Shown: positions 7,213 through 14,842 of the stretch, piece after piece | Numbering within the stretch: position 1 is the stretch's first letter | Layout of the letters: each line of letters starts with the position of its first letter | DNA from: Oscillospiraceae bacterium | GTDB taxonomy: Bacteria; Bacillota; Clostridia; Oscillospirales; Ruminococcaceae | NCBI GenBank assembly: GCA_003531585.1 | Contig: DQFX01000016.1 | Coordinates: 1-20,937, forward strand | Direction: 5' to 3' | DNA length: 20,937 nt | Program-made: the position numbers and the translations under genes | Notes under the pieces: generated by a model | The model's input: only the letters and a program-made list of their open reading frames with translations | Told to the model about the DNA's origin: nothing | The model's database searches: none

Positions 7213-8277
7213 ATGAACAGAATACTAGCATCGATACTTGCTGCGGCTCTGACGCTCAGCACGGGCTGCACGAAAGCTCCCGTGACCTCCAGCGAAATTA
7301 TCTCCACGGCGGAGCAGATAGTCAGCACAGATGGCCGTGGAACTCACGAAACCGATGAAATTCCCGACGAGCAGACTCAGCAGACCGGATTCAAGGTCAG
7401 CGGGACAAAGCTCCTTGACGCAAACGGAAACGAATTCATCATGCGCGGGATAAATCACCCGCACTCCTGGTTCACAGCTCAGGACGACACCGCCCTTGAA
7501 GCCATCGCAGCGACAGGAGCAAACACGGTGCGCATCGTCTGCGGAAGCGGTCAGCAGTACAATAAGGACAGCGTTGAAAGCCTCAACAAGCTTACCGACA
7601 AGTGCAAGGAGCTTGAAATGATCGCAATACTCGAGGTCCACGACGTCACCGGAAAGGACGATACCTCGCTTCTGGAAACCGCCGCGGATTACTGGATAGA
7701 AGTTAAGGAAGCGCTCATCGGAAAAGAAAACTACGTTATACTCAACATCGCCAACGAGTGGGTCGGAAACTGGGACGGTCAGAAATGGTGCGACGGGTAC
7801 ACCTCGGTAATTCCAAGGCTCCGGGAAGCCGGAATAAAGAACACCATCATTGTGGACGCCGCAGGCTGGGGTCAGTACGGGCAGAGCGTTACCGACTACG
7901 GCGAGCAGGTATTCGCCGCTGACCCGGACGCCAACACGATGTTCTCCGTTCATATGTACGGCACAGCCGGAAAGAACAAGGCAACTATCGCGCGGAATCT
8001 CAAGCTGTCCACCGACAAGGGGCTGTGCATGATAGTCGGCGAGTTCGGCTGGAATCACTCCGACGGCGACGTTGACGAGGAGTACATTCTCGAGTACTGC
8101 AACGAAAACAGCGTCGGCTGGCTCGCCTGGAGCTGGAAGGGCAACGGCGGTGGCGTTGAGTACCTCGACCTCGCAGACGAATGGGACGGCTCGTCGCTTT
8201 CCGACTGGGGCGAGACTGTAGTCAACAGCGACCTCGGGCTAAAAAAGACCTCCGTTAAGTGCAGCATTTTTGATTGA
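7213..8277 (+). CDS. GH5 family (subfamily 8-like) beta-mannanase-type lipoprotein
   Basis: Putative surface-anchored endo-acting glycoside hydrolase of 354 residues, most like GH5 subfamily 8 beta-mannanases. The lipoprotein signal ends LSTGC (Cys19), followed by a polar spacer to about residue 58. The GH5 barrel follows: RGINHPHSWF (78-87), NTVRIVCG, AILEVHD (138-144), ILNIANEW with predicted acid/base Glu182, VDAAGWGQ, FSVHMYG (244-250), GEFGW with predicted nucleophile Glu277, and GWLAWSWKGN near the end. There is no carbohydrate-binding module, dockerin or SLH domain, so only the lipid anchor would hold it to the cell. It is a single-gene unit with its own promoter and a strong terminator, divergent from the wall-hydrolase operon. 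The mannanase assignment rests on motif similarity; another beta-glucan or mannan substrate is possible. Confidence 0.88.
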   Translation: MNRILASILAAALTLSTGCTKAPVTSSEIISTAEQIVSTDGRGTHETDEIPDEQTQQTGFKVSGTKLLDANGNEFIMRGINHPHSWFTAQDDTALEAIAATGANTVRIVCGSGQQYNKDSVESLNKLTDKCKELEMIAILEVHDVTGKDDTSLLETAADYWIEVKEALIGKENYVILNIANEWVGNWDGQKWCDGYTSVIPRLREAGIKNTIIVDAAGWGQYGQSVTDYGEQVFAADPDANTMFSVHMYGTAGKNKATIARNLKLSTDKGLCMIVGEFGWNHSDGDVDEEYILEYCNENSVGWLAWSWKGNGGGVEYLDLADEWDGSSLSDWGETVVNSDLGLKKTSVKCSIFD

Positions 8278-8300
8278 AGAAACGAACCATAATAATAAAT

Positions 8301-8334
8301 ACCGGGACTGTTTCGTACAGCCCCGGTTTTTTTT
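8301..8334. terminator. Bidirectional terminator between the GH5 gene and ligA
   Basis: ACCGGGACTGT (8301-8311) and ACAGCCCCGGT (8317-8327) form an 11-bp stem with one mismatch and a 5-base loop, followed on the plus strand by eight T (8327-8334). Read on the minus strand the hairpin is followed by ATTTATTATTATGG, so it may also end ligA. The ligA stop codon (8333-8335) sits on the edge of the T-run. Confidence 0.85.
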
Positions 8335-10309
8335 ATTCGCCTATCATGCCGCGGAATTCCTGCTCGGAGATTATCGTAACTCCAAGCTCCTGCGCCTTTG
8401 TCAGCTTGCTTCCTGCTTCCTCGCCCGCCAGAACGTAGGCAGTTTTTTTGCTGACCGCCCCGGAGCATTTCCCGCCGCGCTCCTCAATAAGCTTCTTCGC
8501 CTGGTCGCGGGTCAGCGTGGGGAGGGTTCCTGTCAGCACAAACGTCTTGCCTGCCAGCTCGTCGGAAATCTTGCCGCTGTCGTATGTCATGTTTACGCCG
8601 TGGTTTTTCAGCCGCTCAATGAGCTTTATCCGGTGCGGCTCCTGCATTGCGTTGTAGACCGAATCCGCCATGATGTCGCCGAAGCCGTCTATGCTGCAAA
8701 TCTCAAGCGGAAGCGCTTCCATTATCGCCTCCATGCTGCCGAACTTCTCGCACAGCAGCTTAGCCGCGCGCTGACCTATCCCGCGGATTCCCAGTGCGAA
8801 CACCAGTCTGTCAAGGCTCGCTTTTTTGGAGTTCTCAATAGAATTTATCAGGTTCTCCGCCGACTTCATTCCGCCCGTGACCTGCATTACGGTCTGCACA
8901 TCGAGTTCATAGAGATCGGCGACGTTCGAAACAAACTTGTTGTCAAGAAGCTGCTGAACTATCGCCTCGCCGAGACCTTCAATGTTCATCGCATTGCGGC
9001 TCGCGAAATGCTCGATCGACCTTGCAAGCTGCGCCGGACAATCGATATTCTGGCAGCGGATAACAGCTTCGTCCTCGTCGCGGAGGGCTTCCGCACCGCA
9101 TATCGGGCAGACGTTCGGAATGAAGTACGGCTCCGAACCTTCGCGGTGCGAAACGCTGCGGACTACCTCCGGAATGATGTCCCCCGCCTTGCGGACTACA
9201 ATGCGGTCGCCGACCCGGATATCCTTGTCAGAGATGATGTCCTGATTGTGCAGGATCGCGCGGGAAACCGTAGTCCCGGCAAGCTGAACCGGGTCGAACA
9301 CCGCAACCGGAGTCAGTGCGCCGGTTCTGCCGACATTTATCTCGATTTCGTTGAGGGTGGTCTCTTTCTCCTCGGGGGGATACTTGAACGCCACCGCCCA
9401 CTTCGGCACCTTCGTCGTAAATCCGATCTCGTTTCTCATGGCGAAATCGTTGACCTTTACGACCGCGCCGTCGATGTCAAACGGGAGGCTCCGGCGCATT
9501 TCGCCTATCTCCCGGATACGCTCGATAACCTCGTCTGCCGTGTGGACTACCCTGTAATCGGGAATGACCGTGAAACCAAGGCTCTGCATGTATTCGAGCG
9601 ATTCAGAGTGGCTGGAAAGCTCCTTCCCGCGAAGCTGCTGAAGATTGAACACGAAAATATCAAGCTTCCGCTTTGCAGTGACCGAGCTGTCCTTCTGACG
9701 CAGCGAACCTGCCGCAGCGTTTCTCGGATTCTTCGGCATTGGCTCGCCGAGGCGCTCCTGCTCCTCGCAGAGCTTGGCGAAGCTCCTGCGCGGCATGTAG
9801 ACCTCGCCGCGCACCTCGATGAATTCGGGAGCTTCATTGAGCTTCAGCGGAATGGAGCGGATAGTTTTAAGGTTGGCGGTTATGTCCTCGCCCTCGAAGC
9901 CGTCGCCACGGGTGGAGCCTCTTGTGAACACGCCGTTCTCGTACTCCAGCGACACGGACAGACCGTCTATTTTCGGCTCCACAGTGAACTCACGCGCGCC
10001 CTGCTCCATCACGCCGGAAAGGAACCCGCGCACCTCGTCCTCGCTGAAAACGTCCTGGAGGGAGCCCATCTGCACCGTGTGAGCTACCTTCTCAAAACTG
10101 CTGCTGACCGTTCCGCCGACCCGGTGCGTCGGGGAATCCGGCACGGCAAGCTCCGGGAACTGCTGCTCAATGCCGCGCAGCTCCCGCATGAGCGCGTCGT
10201 ACTCGTCGTCCTCGATGGTCGGGGAGTCCAGGTCGTAGTAATTGTGATTATGCTTCTCGATGACTGCGCGAAGCTCCGCAGCGCGCTTTTCCGCTTCCCT
10301 TATCTCCAT
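8333..10309 (-). CDS. ligA: NAD-dependent DNA ligase
   Basis: Seals nicks during replication and repair using NAD+. The product is 658 residues, slightly short of the usual ~670. The ATG at 10307-10309 is preferred because GGAGGTT lies just upstream; a GTG 8 codons earlier has no ribosome site. The Ia domain has HNHNYYDLDSP. The adenylation domain carries the nucleophile Lys113 in EPKIDG and the RGSTRGDG loop. The OB fold has GRTGALTPVA. A four-cysteine zinc finger is seen at Cys401, Cys404, Cys419 and Cys424. Helix-hairpin-helix repeats follow (IEGLGEAI, LGIRGIGQRAAKLL, IDGFGDIMA), then a C-terminal BRCT domain from about residue 580. It follows yunB by 48 bases on the same strand, so the two may be co-transcribed. 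It ends at a terminator shared with the GH5 gene. Confidence 0.97.
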   Translation of the reverse strand: MEIREAEKRAAELRAVIEKHNHNYYDLDSPTIEDDEYDALMRELRGIEQQFPELAVPDSPTHRVGGTVSSSFEKVAHTVQMGSLQDVFSEDEVRGFLSGVMEQGAREFTVEPKIDGLSVSLEYENGVFTRGSTRGDGFEGEDITANLKTIRSIPLKLNEAPEFIEVRGEVYMPRRSFAKLCEEQERLGEPMPKNPRNAAAGSLRQKDSSVTAKRKLDIFVFNLQQLRGKELSSHSESLEYMQSLGFTVIPDYRVVHTADEVIERIREIGEMRRSLPFDIDGAVVKVNDFAMRNEIGFTTKVPKWAVAFKYPPEEKETTLNEIEINVGRTGALTPVAVFDPVQLAGTTVSRAILHNQDIISDKDIRVGDRIVVRKAGDIIPEVVRSVSHREGSEPYFIPNVCPICGAEALRDEDEAVIRCQNIDCPAQLARSIEHFASRNAMNIEGLGEAIVQQLLDNKFVSNVADLYELDVQTVMQVTGGMKSAENLINSIENSKKASLDRLVFALGIRGIGQRAAKLLCEKFGSMEAIMEALPLEICSIDGFGDIMADSVYNAMQEPHRIKLIERLKNHGVNMTYDSGKISDELAGKTFVLTGTLPTLTRDQAKKLIEERGGKCSGAVSKKTAYVLAGEEAGSKLTKAQELGVTIISEQEFRGMIGE

Positions 10310-10357
10310 TTGAACCTCCGTTTGCGGCTGCACCGCGCTGGTTTTGCGCGTTCCGCC

Positions 10358-11047
10358 TTAATCTAAAACAGCCCCGTAATCCTGAAGCAGACCCACAAGA
10401 TCAGTATCTCCCGCGACAACGTGGGTGTAGGCGTCGGGTATCTTGCCTACGATTATGGTCTCAGCCGCGACTATCGACGCGGACACCGGTACCCTTGACG
10501 TGAAGCCGGGTATCACCGCGTCCGCCGTGACCTCGATATGTATTACTATCCGGTGGCGGGTCTGGTTCAGCCCCGCTTCGGTGAACTCGCTGACTATCGC
10601 GGTCTGCGCATAGCCCACAGGGCTTACCGTCATGCCGACGTCAAAGCCGCGGCCGTGCAGAAGCTGCAATCCTGTGAGTGTTCCCACCGGTATCATGATA
10701 TCTATGCCGCTCATGCGGTCAAGTTCGCGCTCAAGCCGGGCAGCTATGTTGTTTTTCAGTCGGTTGATGTTCATTGCGTTGCTCTCGATGGAGCACACCG
10801 AACCGCTTTCGTCCCGCTCAATCGTCACCAGCGAGGAATAGTCCGCGTCCTCGCGCTCAAGCTCCGCCGCTATCGAGCGGGTTATCATCGCCGACACTGC
10901 CGCGTGGCACTCGTTGTAATTCACAGTCTCCACGATCGGGCGGAAGCTCAAATCAACTATAAACGCCAGACCTATCAGTATCAGCGCTGCCGCTATCAGC
11001 TTCACGCCGAGCTTCCGCAGCCCGGAGCGCGTTTTTTCTCCCATCAT
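10358..11047 (-). CDS. yunB: Sporulation protein YunB
   Basis: A 229-residue protein with a basic N-terminus and one membrane segment (about residues 14-34), followed by an extracytoplasmic domain. Features of the YunB family (PF09560) include the SFRPIVETVNYNECHAAVS segment after the helix, a central PVGTLTGLQLLHGRG and a late TRHRIVIHIEVTADAVIPGF. In Bacillus subtilis yunB belongs to the mother-cell (sigma-E) sporulation programme and its biochemical activity is not known. The ATG at 11045-11047 is chosen over an in-frame GTG at 11054-11056 because AGGGG sits eight bases upstream of the ATG. No clear sigma-E or sigma-A promoter could be picked in the 193 bases upstream, which contain the palindromic element. 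Confidence 0.85.
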   Translation of the reverse strand: MMGEKTRSGLRKLGVKLIAAALILIGLAFIVDLSFRPIVETVNYNECHAAVSAMITRSIAAELEREDADYSSLVTIERDESGSVCSIESNAMNINRLKNNIAARLERELDRMSGIDIMIPVGTLTGLQLLHGRGFDVGMTVSPVGYAQTAIVSEFTEAGLNQTRHRIVIHIEVTADAVIPGFTSRVPVSASIVAAETIIVGKIPDAYTHVVAGDTDLVGLLQDYGAVLD

Positions 11048-11123
11048 CAGTATCACCCCTGCATATTCTATGTCTATGCAGAGGTGACGGTGAATTTGTA
11101 CAAGTTTCTGGTTCTGACAAGTT

Positions 11124-11220
11124 GATGACGGGTATGACGGCTTACTATAACTTCTTTTATATATTTTACATTTTCAAATTTTATATAAAAGGGTTAGGTA
11201 AACCCGTCATACCCGTCATC
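11124..11220. repeat. 97-bp palindromic element with four ATGACGGGT copies
   Basis: A perfect 17-bp inverted repeat, GATGACGGGTATGACGG (11124-11140) with its complement at 11204-11220, encloses an AT-rich core. Each arm is a tandem pair of a 9-mer: ATGACGGGT plus ATGACGGCT on the left, ACCCGTCAT twice on the right. Inside the core a second perfect 10-bp repeat pairs CTTTTATATA (11154-11163) with TATATAAAAG (11182-11191), and the sequence between the two stems is also roughly complementary. The whole can fold as one long hairpin. It lies 20 bases past the M18 aminopeptidase stop and 76 bases before yunB. There is no T-run, so it is not a standard terminator. A miniature mobile element or a protein-binding array is possible. 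Confidence 0.7.
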
Positions 11221-11240
11221 CCATCATTTTCCAATTAGAA

Positions 11241-12647
11241 TCAGTTATTCACAAATGCCTCGAAAGCCTTATAAGCCGCCCAGATATCGGTTTTTGCGGT
11301 TATCTCGAACGGAGCGTGCATGGACAGCACCGGAACTCCCACGTCGATAGTGTTGACGTCGAGATTTGCGATATAAGCCGCCACCGTTCCGCCGCCGCCG
11401 ATATCTACCTTGCCAAGCTCGCCGGTCTGCCAGATAACGCCGTTGGCGTCGAGCAGTCTGCGGATCTCGCCTGCGAACTCTGCGGAAGCGTCAGAAGTGC
11501 CGCTCTTGCCGCGGGAGCCTGTGTACTTTGTAACGCACACGCCGCCGTTCAGCAGTGCGCTGTTGCGCTTCTCGAACACGTCGGGGAACGTGGGGTCGAA
11601 CGCCGCGTTAACGTCCGCGGACAGGCAGCGGGAATTCTGGAGCACGGTCCTGCCCTTTACGCCGAAGGTTGAAGCCAGGTCGGCGATGAAATAACGCAGG
11701 TAAGAGGAACGCAGTCCGGTGTTGCCATCGGAGCCGGTCTCCTCCTTATCGGTGAGGATAGCTACTGCGGTCTTCTCGGGGTTGTTCAGCTCCAGGACCG
11801 CCATCAGCTCGGTGTACGCGCACACTCTGTCGTCCTGACCGTAGGCGCCTACCAGGCTTCTGTCGAAGCCTACGTCCTTAGCCTTGAACGCAGGAACTGC
11901 TTCCAGCTCGGCGGATATGAAGTCAGACTCGACAATGCCGTACTTCTCGTTGAGTATCAGCATGATGTTGAGCTTTACAAGCTCGCTGCCCTCGTCGTCC
12001 CTGAAGGGACGGCTGCCGATGATGATGTTGAGCTCCTCGCCCTTGATGAGCTTGGGAGCCGGGCGCTTGTACTGCTCGTCTGCAAGGTGCGGGAGCAGGT
12101 CGGAAACGCAGAATACCGGGTCGTTTTCGTCCTCGCCTATGTTTACTGTTACTTTAGTGCCGTCAGCCTTGATGATAACGCCATGCAGCGAGAGCGGAAC
12201 GGTCGGCCACTGGTACTTCTTGATGCCGCCGTAGTAGTGGGTCTTGAAGTAAGCTACCTCGTCCTTTTCGTAGAGCGGGTTCTGCTTCATGTCGAGGCGC
12301 GGGGAGTCGATATGAGCTGCAACCAGGTTCACGCCGTTCTCAATTGACTCCTTGCCGATAACAGCCAGGATAACGGACTTCTCGCGGTTGAGGTAGAAAA
12401 CCTTGTCGCCGGGCTTGTACTTGTTCTTCGCACTGAACTCAACGAATCCGCGCGCCTTCGCCATCTTCACGATCTCGGCGGAAGCCTCGCGCTCAGTCTT
12501 TGCGATGTCCAGGAACGCCTTGTAGCCCTCGCAGAACTTATCGCACTTCTTCAGTTCCTCCTCGGACATGCGGAGAACTGCGTTCTTCTTGTCCGCAAGC
12601 AGCTTTTCCTTTAATTCCTTAACGGTTAACTTTTCTGACTTTGCCAT
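11241..12647 (-). CDS. M18 family zinc aminopeptidase
   Basis: Cytoplasmic metalloaminopeptidase of 468 residues in the aminopeptidase I (M18) family, which removes N-terminal residues from peptides, probably for turnover. Two-zinc-site residues are visible in family order: His112 (AHIDSP), Asp273 (GQDDR, 270-274), Glu302/Glu303 (DKEETGSDG), Asp345 (SADVNAAFDP) and His444 (SMHAPFE). The start is supported by AAAGGAT seven bases upstream. The gene begins 5 bases after the lytic transglycosylase stop codon, so it is the last gene of the prfA-tsaC-coaE transcription unit. The palindromic element follows its stop. The substrate cannot be read from the sequence. Confidence 0.93.
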   Translation of the reverse strand: MAKSEKLTVKELKEKLLADKKNAVLRMSEEELKKCDKFCEGYKAFLDIAKTEREASAEIVKMAKARGFVEFSAKNKYKPGDKVFYLNREKSVILAVIGKESIENGVNLVAAHIDSPRLDMKQNPLYEKDEVAYFKTHYYGGIKKYQWPTVPLSLHGVIIKADGTKVTVNIGEDENDPVFCVSDLLPHLADEQYKRPAPKLIKGEELNIIIGSRPFRDDEGSELVKLNIMLILNEKYGIVESDFISAELEAVPAFKAKDVGFDRSLVGAYGQDDRVCAYTELMAVLELNNPEKTAVAILTDKEETGSDGNTGLRSSYLRYFIADLASTFGVKGRTVLQNSRCLSADVNAAFDPTFPDVFEKRNSALLNGGVCVTKYTGSRGKSGTSDASAEFAGEIRRLLDANGVIWQTGELGKVDIGGGGTVAAYIANLDVNTIDVGVPVLSMHAPFEITAKTDIWAAYKAFEAFVNN

Positions 12648-12652
12648 AGTGA

Positions 12653-13237
12653 TTATCCTTTCTCATCATAGAGTTTTTTGTATGTGTCCATCGCCCGGTC
12701 TATCTTATTGACGTAATGCGCCGTGTCAGATATCGGGATAACGTCCAGATGTACGCCGTCGGAGGAATACTCCTTATCGGCGAGCCATTCGTTCACCTGA
12801 CCCCGCCCCGCGTGGTACGCCGCCATAGCGGTGTCCACATTGCCGAACTCGCTGCAGAGATACCCTACCAGCCAGCAGCCGTATCGGATATTCGTCTCGG
12901 GGTCGTACATGTCGAGGTAGCGCGTGTCCTCGTCGCCCAGCCGGAACTTCACCCAGTCGAAGGTGTCCTCCATTATCTGCATGAGTCCCCTCGCTCCGAC
13001 GTTCGAGACCGCTCCGGGGTCGAAGCCGCTCTCGGTCTTTATCACCGCGTAAACAAGATACTTGTCAAGCCCGTTCTCCCGGGAGTACTTCTCAACGTAG
13101 CTTTCGTAGCGCAGCGGGTGGGTGTAACGCTGATAATATCCCCAGCCGAACCACCCAGCAGTTCCCAGGAGCGCCGCGATGATCACGGTGATCACCACTG
13201 CCGGGAGTACGCGCCGTTTTCTGCGATATTTTGTCAT
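12653..13237 (-). CDS. Membrane-anchored lytic transglycosylase (SLT domain)
   Basis: A 194-residue murein lytic transglycosylase. A short basic N-terminus (MTKYRRKRR) is followed by one membrane segment (about residues 11-34), then an extracytoplasmic SLT/lysozyme-like domain. The catalytic glutamate is Glu69 in VIKTESGFDP, followed by the family motifs VGARGLMQIM, NIRYGCWLVGYL and AMAAYHAGRGQVNEWL. It would cut between MurNAc and GlcNAc with formation of an anhydro-MurNAc end, close to the membrane. Its ATG (13235-13237) overlaps the TGA of coaE as ATGA, so translation is probably coupled; the longer open frame upstream belongs to coaE sequence out of frame. The M18 aminopeptidase follows after 5 bases. 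Confidence 0.92.
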   Translation of the reverse strand: MTKYRRKRRVLPAVVITVIIAALLGTAGWFGWGYYQRYTHPLRYESYVEKYSRENGLDKYLVYAVIKTESGFDPGAVSNVGARGLMQIMEDTFDWVKFRLGDEDTRYLDMYDPETNIRYGCWLVGYLCSEFGNVDTAMAAYHAGRGQVNEWLADKEYSSDGVHLDVIPISDTAHYVNKIDRAMDTYKKLYDEKG

Positions 13238-13827
13238 TTGCCGCCTTTCAGTTGCGAGATAACGCCCTGCGCAGCTTCCGCTAGCTGGCGCTGAGTTCCG
13301 TTGTTTTCTATGCAGAAGCCGCTCCGCTGCCGGTAGAACTCCTCGCCGTGCTGGCTTTTCAGCCTTGCCCGGGCAAGCTCCTCGGTGATGCCGTCGCGCT
13401 TCATTATGCGCTGTACGCAGTTCTCGGGGTCTGCGGTCACACTGACTATGCTCCCGCACAGGAATTCAAGCCTCGCCTCGAACAGCGTCGGCGCGTCCAG
13501 AAGAACGTAATCTCCGGCGCTTTTCAGCTTTTCCGCGATATTATATGTAATATAAGGGTAAATTATTTTGTTGAACAGCGCGCGCTTCTCCTCGCTGTGG
13601 AAGATAAGCTCCGCCGTTTTCCTGCGGTCGAGCGTCCCGTCCTGGAGAATAAGCTCCGGCGACAGCCTGTCGTGAAGCTCGGTCAGCGCGGGGCGTCCCG
13701 GCTGAACAACCTCCCTTGCGGACAGGTCGCAGTCTATGACATCAAAGCCGCTCTCCGCGAACGCCCGGCAAACGGTTGATTTTCCCGCCCCGGACATTCC
13801 GGTAAGTCCCACGATAAGTCTGCTCAT
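13234..13827 (-). CDS. coaE: Dephospho-CoA kinase
   Basis: Catalyses the last step of coenzyme A synthesis, ATP-dependent 3'-phosphorylation of dephospho-CoA. The product is 197 residues, normal for the family. The P-loop GLTGMSGAGKST is at residues 7-18, followed by VIDCDLSAREVV (CoaE motif with Asp), IIYPYI, the lid-region VLLDAPTLFEA and a C-terminal QRIMKRDGITEELARARLKSQ. The frame stays open upstream but the start is set by MSRLIVGLTG and by the overlap with tsaC: its ATG at 13825-13827 shares bases with the tsaC TGA (ATGA). AGAGGT directly abuts the ATG, too close for efficient independent initiation, so reinitiation after tsaC is likely. Confidence 0.95.
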   Translation of the reverse strand: MSRLIVGLTGMSGAGKSTVCRAFAESGFDVIDCDLSAREVVQPGRPALTELHDRLSPELILQDGTLDRRKTAELIFHSEEKRALFNKIIYPYITYNIAEKLKSAGDYVLLDAPTLFEARLEFLCGSIVSVTADPENCVQRIMKRDGITEELARARLKSQHGEEFYRQRSGFCIENNGTQRQLAEAAQGVISQLKGGK

Positions 13828-14834
13828 ACCTCTATCACCCTGAATGCCGCGGCACGGAGAAGCCGGTTGTACACCGCAAGCCCTATGCCCTCCTTTGACG
13901 GCATTTCGACGTAGATAGTTTTCGCGCCCTCGTCGTCCGCCTCGCGGAGAAGCGCGAACAAACGATGCGCCTGCTCTGCGGTGTCCCTGCCGAAGCAGCG
14001 GAACATTCCGTGCTCCACCGGGTCGGCGGAAAGCGCCAGGGTGCCCTCTGCGGCATGTGACATGCACCAGTCCCCGAACTGCTTTCCGTGGGCGTTCACG
14101 ATGAACACCTCCGCCTTCGGGGAGTAATGCTTGTACTTCATGCCCGGCGACATCACCTTAGCGCCCTTGGGCGGCTCGGAGGTGACAGCCGGGTCGATAT
14201 CGGCCTGGCACAGCTCCGACAGCATTTCCGTAGTAACTCCGCCGGGTCTCAGTATTCTCACACGGTCAGCCGCCGGGAAGCACAGCACGGTGCTTTCCAC
14301 GCCGCAGCGGCACTCGCCGCCGTCGATTATCAGCGGTATCCTGCCGTTCATGTCGTTCATGACATGCTGGGCAGTGGTGGGGCTGGGGCTTCCCGACAGG
14401 TTCGCGGACGGCGCCGCGAGCGGGAATCCGCAGGCGTCGATTATCGCCCTTGCCGCAGGGCTTTCCGGCATTCTGACTGCAACGGTGTCCAGTCCGCCGC
14501 TGGTAGCCGAAGGTATCATGTCCGACTTCGGAAAAATCATCGTCAGCGGCCCCGGCCAGTACTTCTCAGCTATTTTCAGCGCCAACTCCGGTATCTCGCG
14601 AACCAGCGGCGGGAGCTGCTCCAGCGCGCTGATATGCACTATCAGCGGGTTGTCCTGTGGGCGTCCCTTGGCCTCGAATATGCTGCGGACTGCGGCTTCG
14701 TTGCGCGCGTCTGCGGCTAATCCGTAGACCGTCTCGGTGGGAATGCCGACTACGCCGCCCGCCGCCATTATTTCAGCCGCTTTCTTCGCCGACTGCTCGG
14801 AAAACGGCAGAAGCTCTGTGTTCAATCTGGTCAT
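13824..14834 (-). CDS. tsaC: Threonylcarbamoyl-AMP synthase (Sua5/YwlC type)
   Basis: Makes threonylcarbamoyl-AMP from threonine, bicarbonate and ATP, the first step of t6A37 modification in ANN-decoding tRNAs. At 336 residues this is the long Sua5/YwlC form: an YrdC-like catalytic domain (about 10-205) plus a C-terminal Sua5 domain. YrdC motifs are GIPTETVYGLAADA (30-43), IFEAKGRPQDNPL, WPGPLTMIF and APSANLSGSPSPT. The linker that closes over the active site is seen as SPGMKYKHYSP. The start codon follows AAAGGA with a very short gap. It begins 8 bases after prfA and overlaps coaE by ATGA. In many Firmicutes prmC lies between prfA and this gene; here it is absent. Confidence 0.95.
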   Translation of the reverse strand: MTRLNTELLPFSEQSAKKAAEIMAAGGVVGIPTETVYGLAADARNEAAVRSIFEAKGRPQDNPLIVHISALEQLPPLVREIPELALKIAEKYWPGPLTMIFPKSDMIPSATSGGLDTVAVRMPESPAARAIIDACGFPLAAPSANLSGSPSPTTAQHVMNDMNGRIPLIIDGGECRCGVESTVLCFPAADRVRILRPGGVTTEMLSELCQADIDPAVTSEPPKGAKVMSPGMKYKHYSPKAEVFIVNAHGKQFGDWCMSHAAEGTLALSADPVEHGMFRCFGRDTAEQAHRLFALLREADDEGAKTIYVEMPSKEGIGLAVYNRLLRAAAFRVIEV

Positions 14835-14842
14835 TTCCTTTC

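Noticed and set aside
8270..10366. Very long plus-strand open frame (698 codons) opposite ligA
   Set aside because: It covers ligA end to end in the complementary frame, lacks a ribosome site and shows no motif; it is a by-product of ligA codon use.
11124..11220. CRISPR or iteron origin from the repeated ATGACGGGT
   Set aside because: There are only two units per arm, arranged as a palindrome with no spacers and no replication or cas gene nearby.
11124..11220. Simple intrinsic terminator of the M18 gene
   Set aside because: The stem is very long and no T-run follows on either strand.
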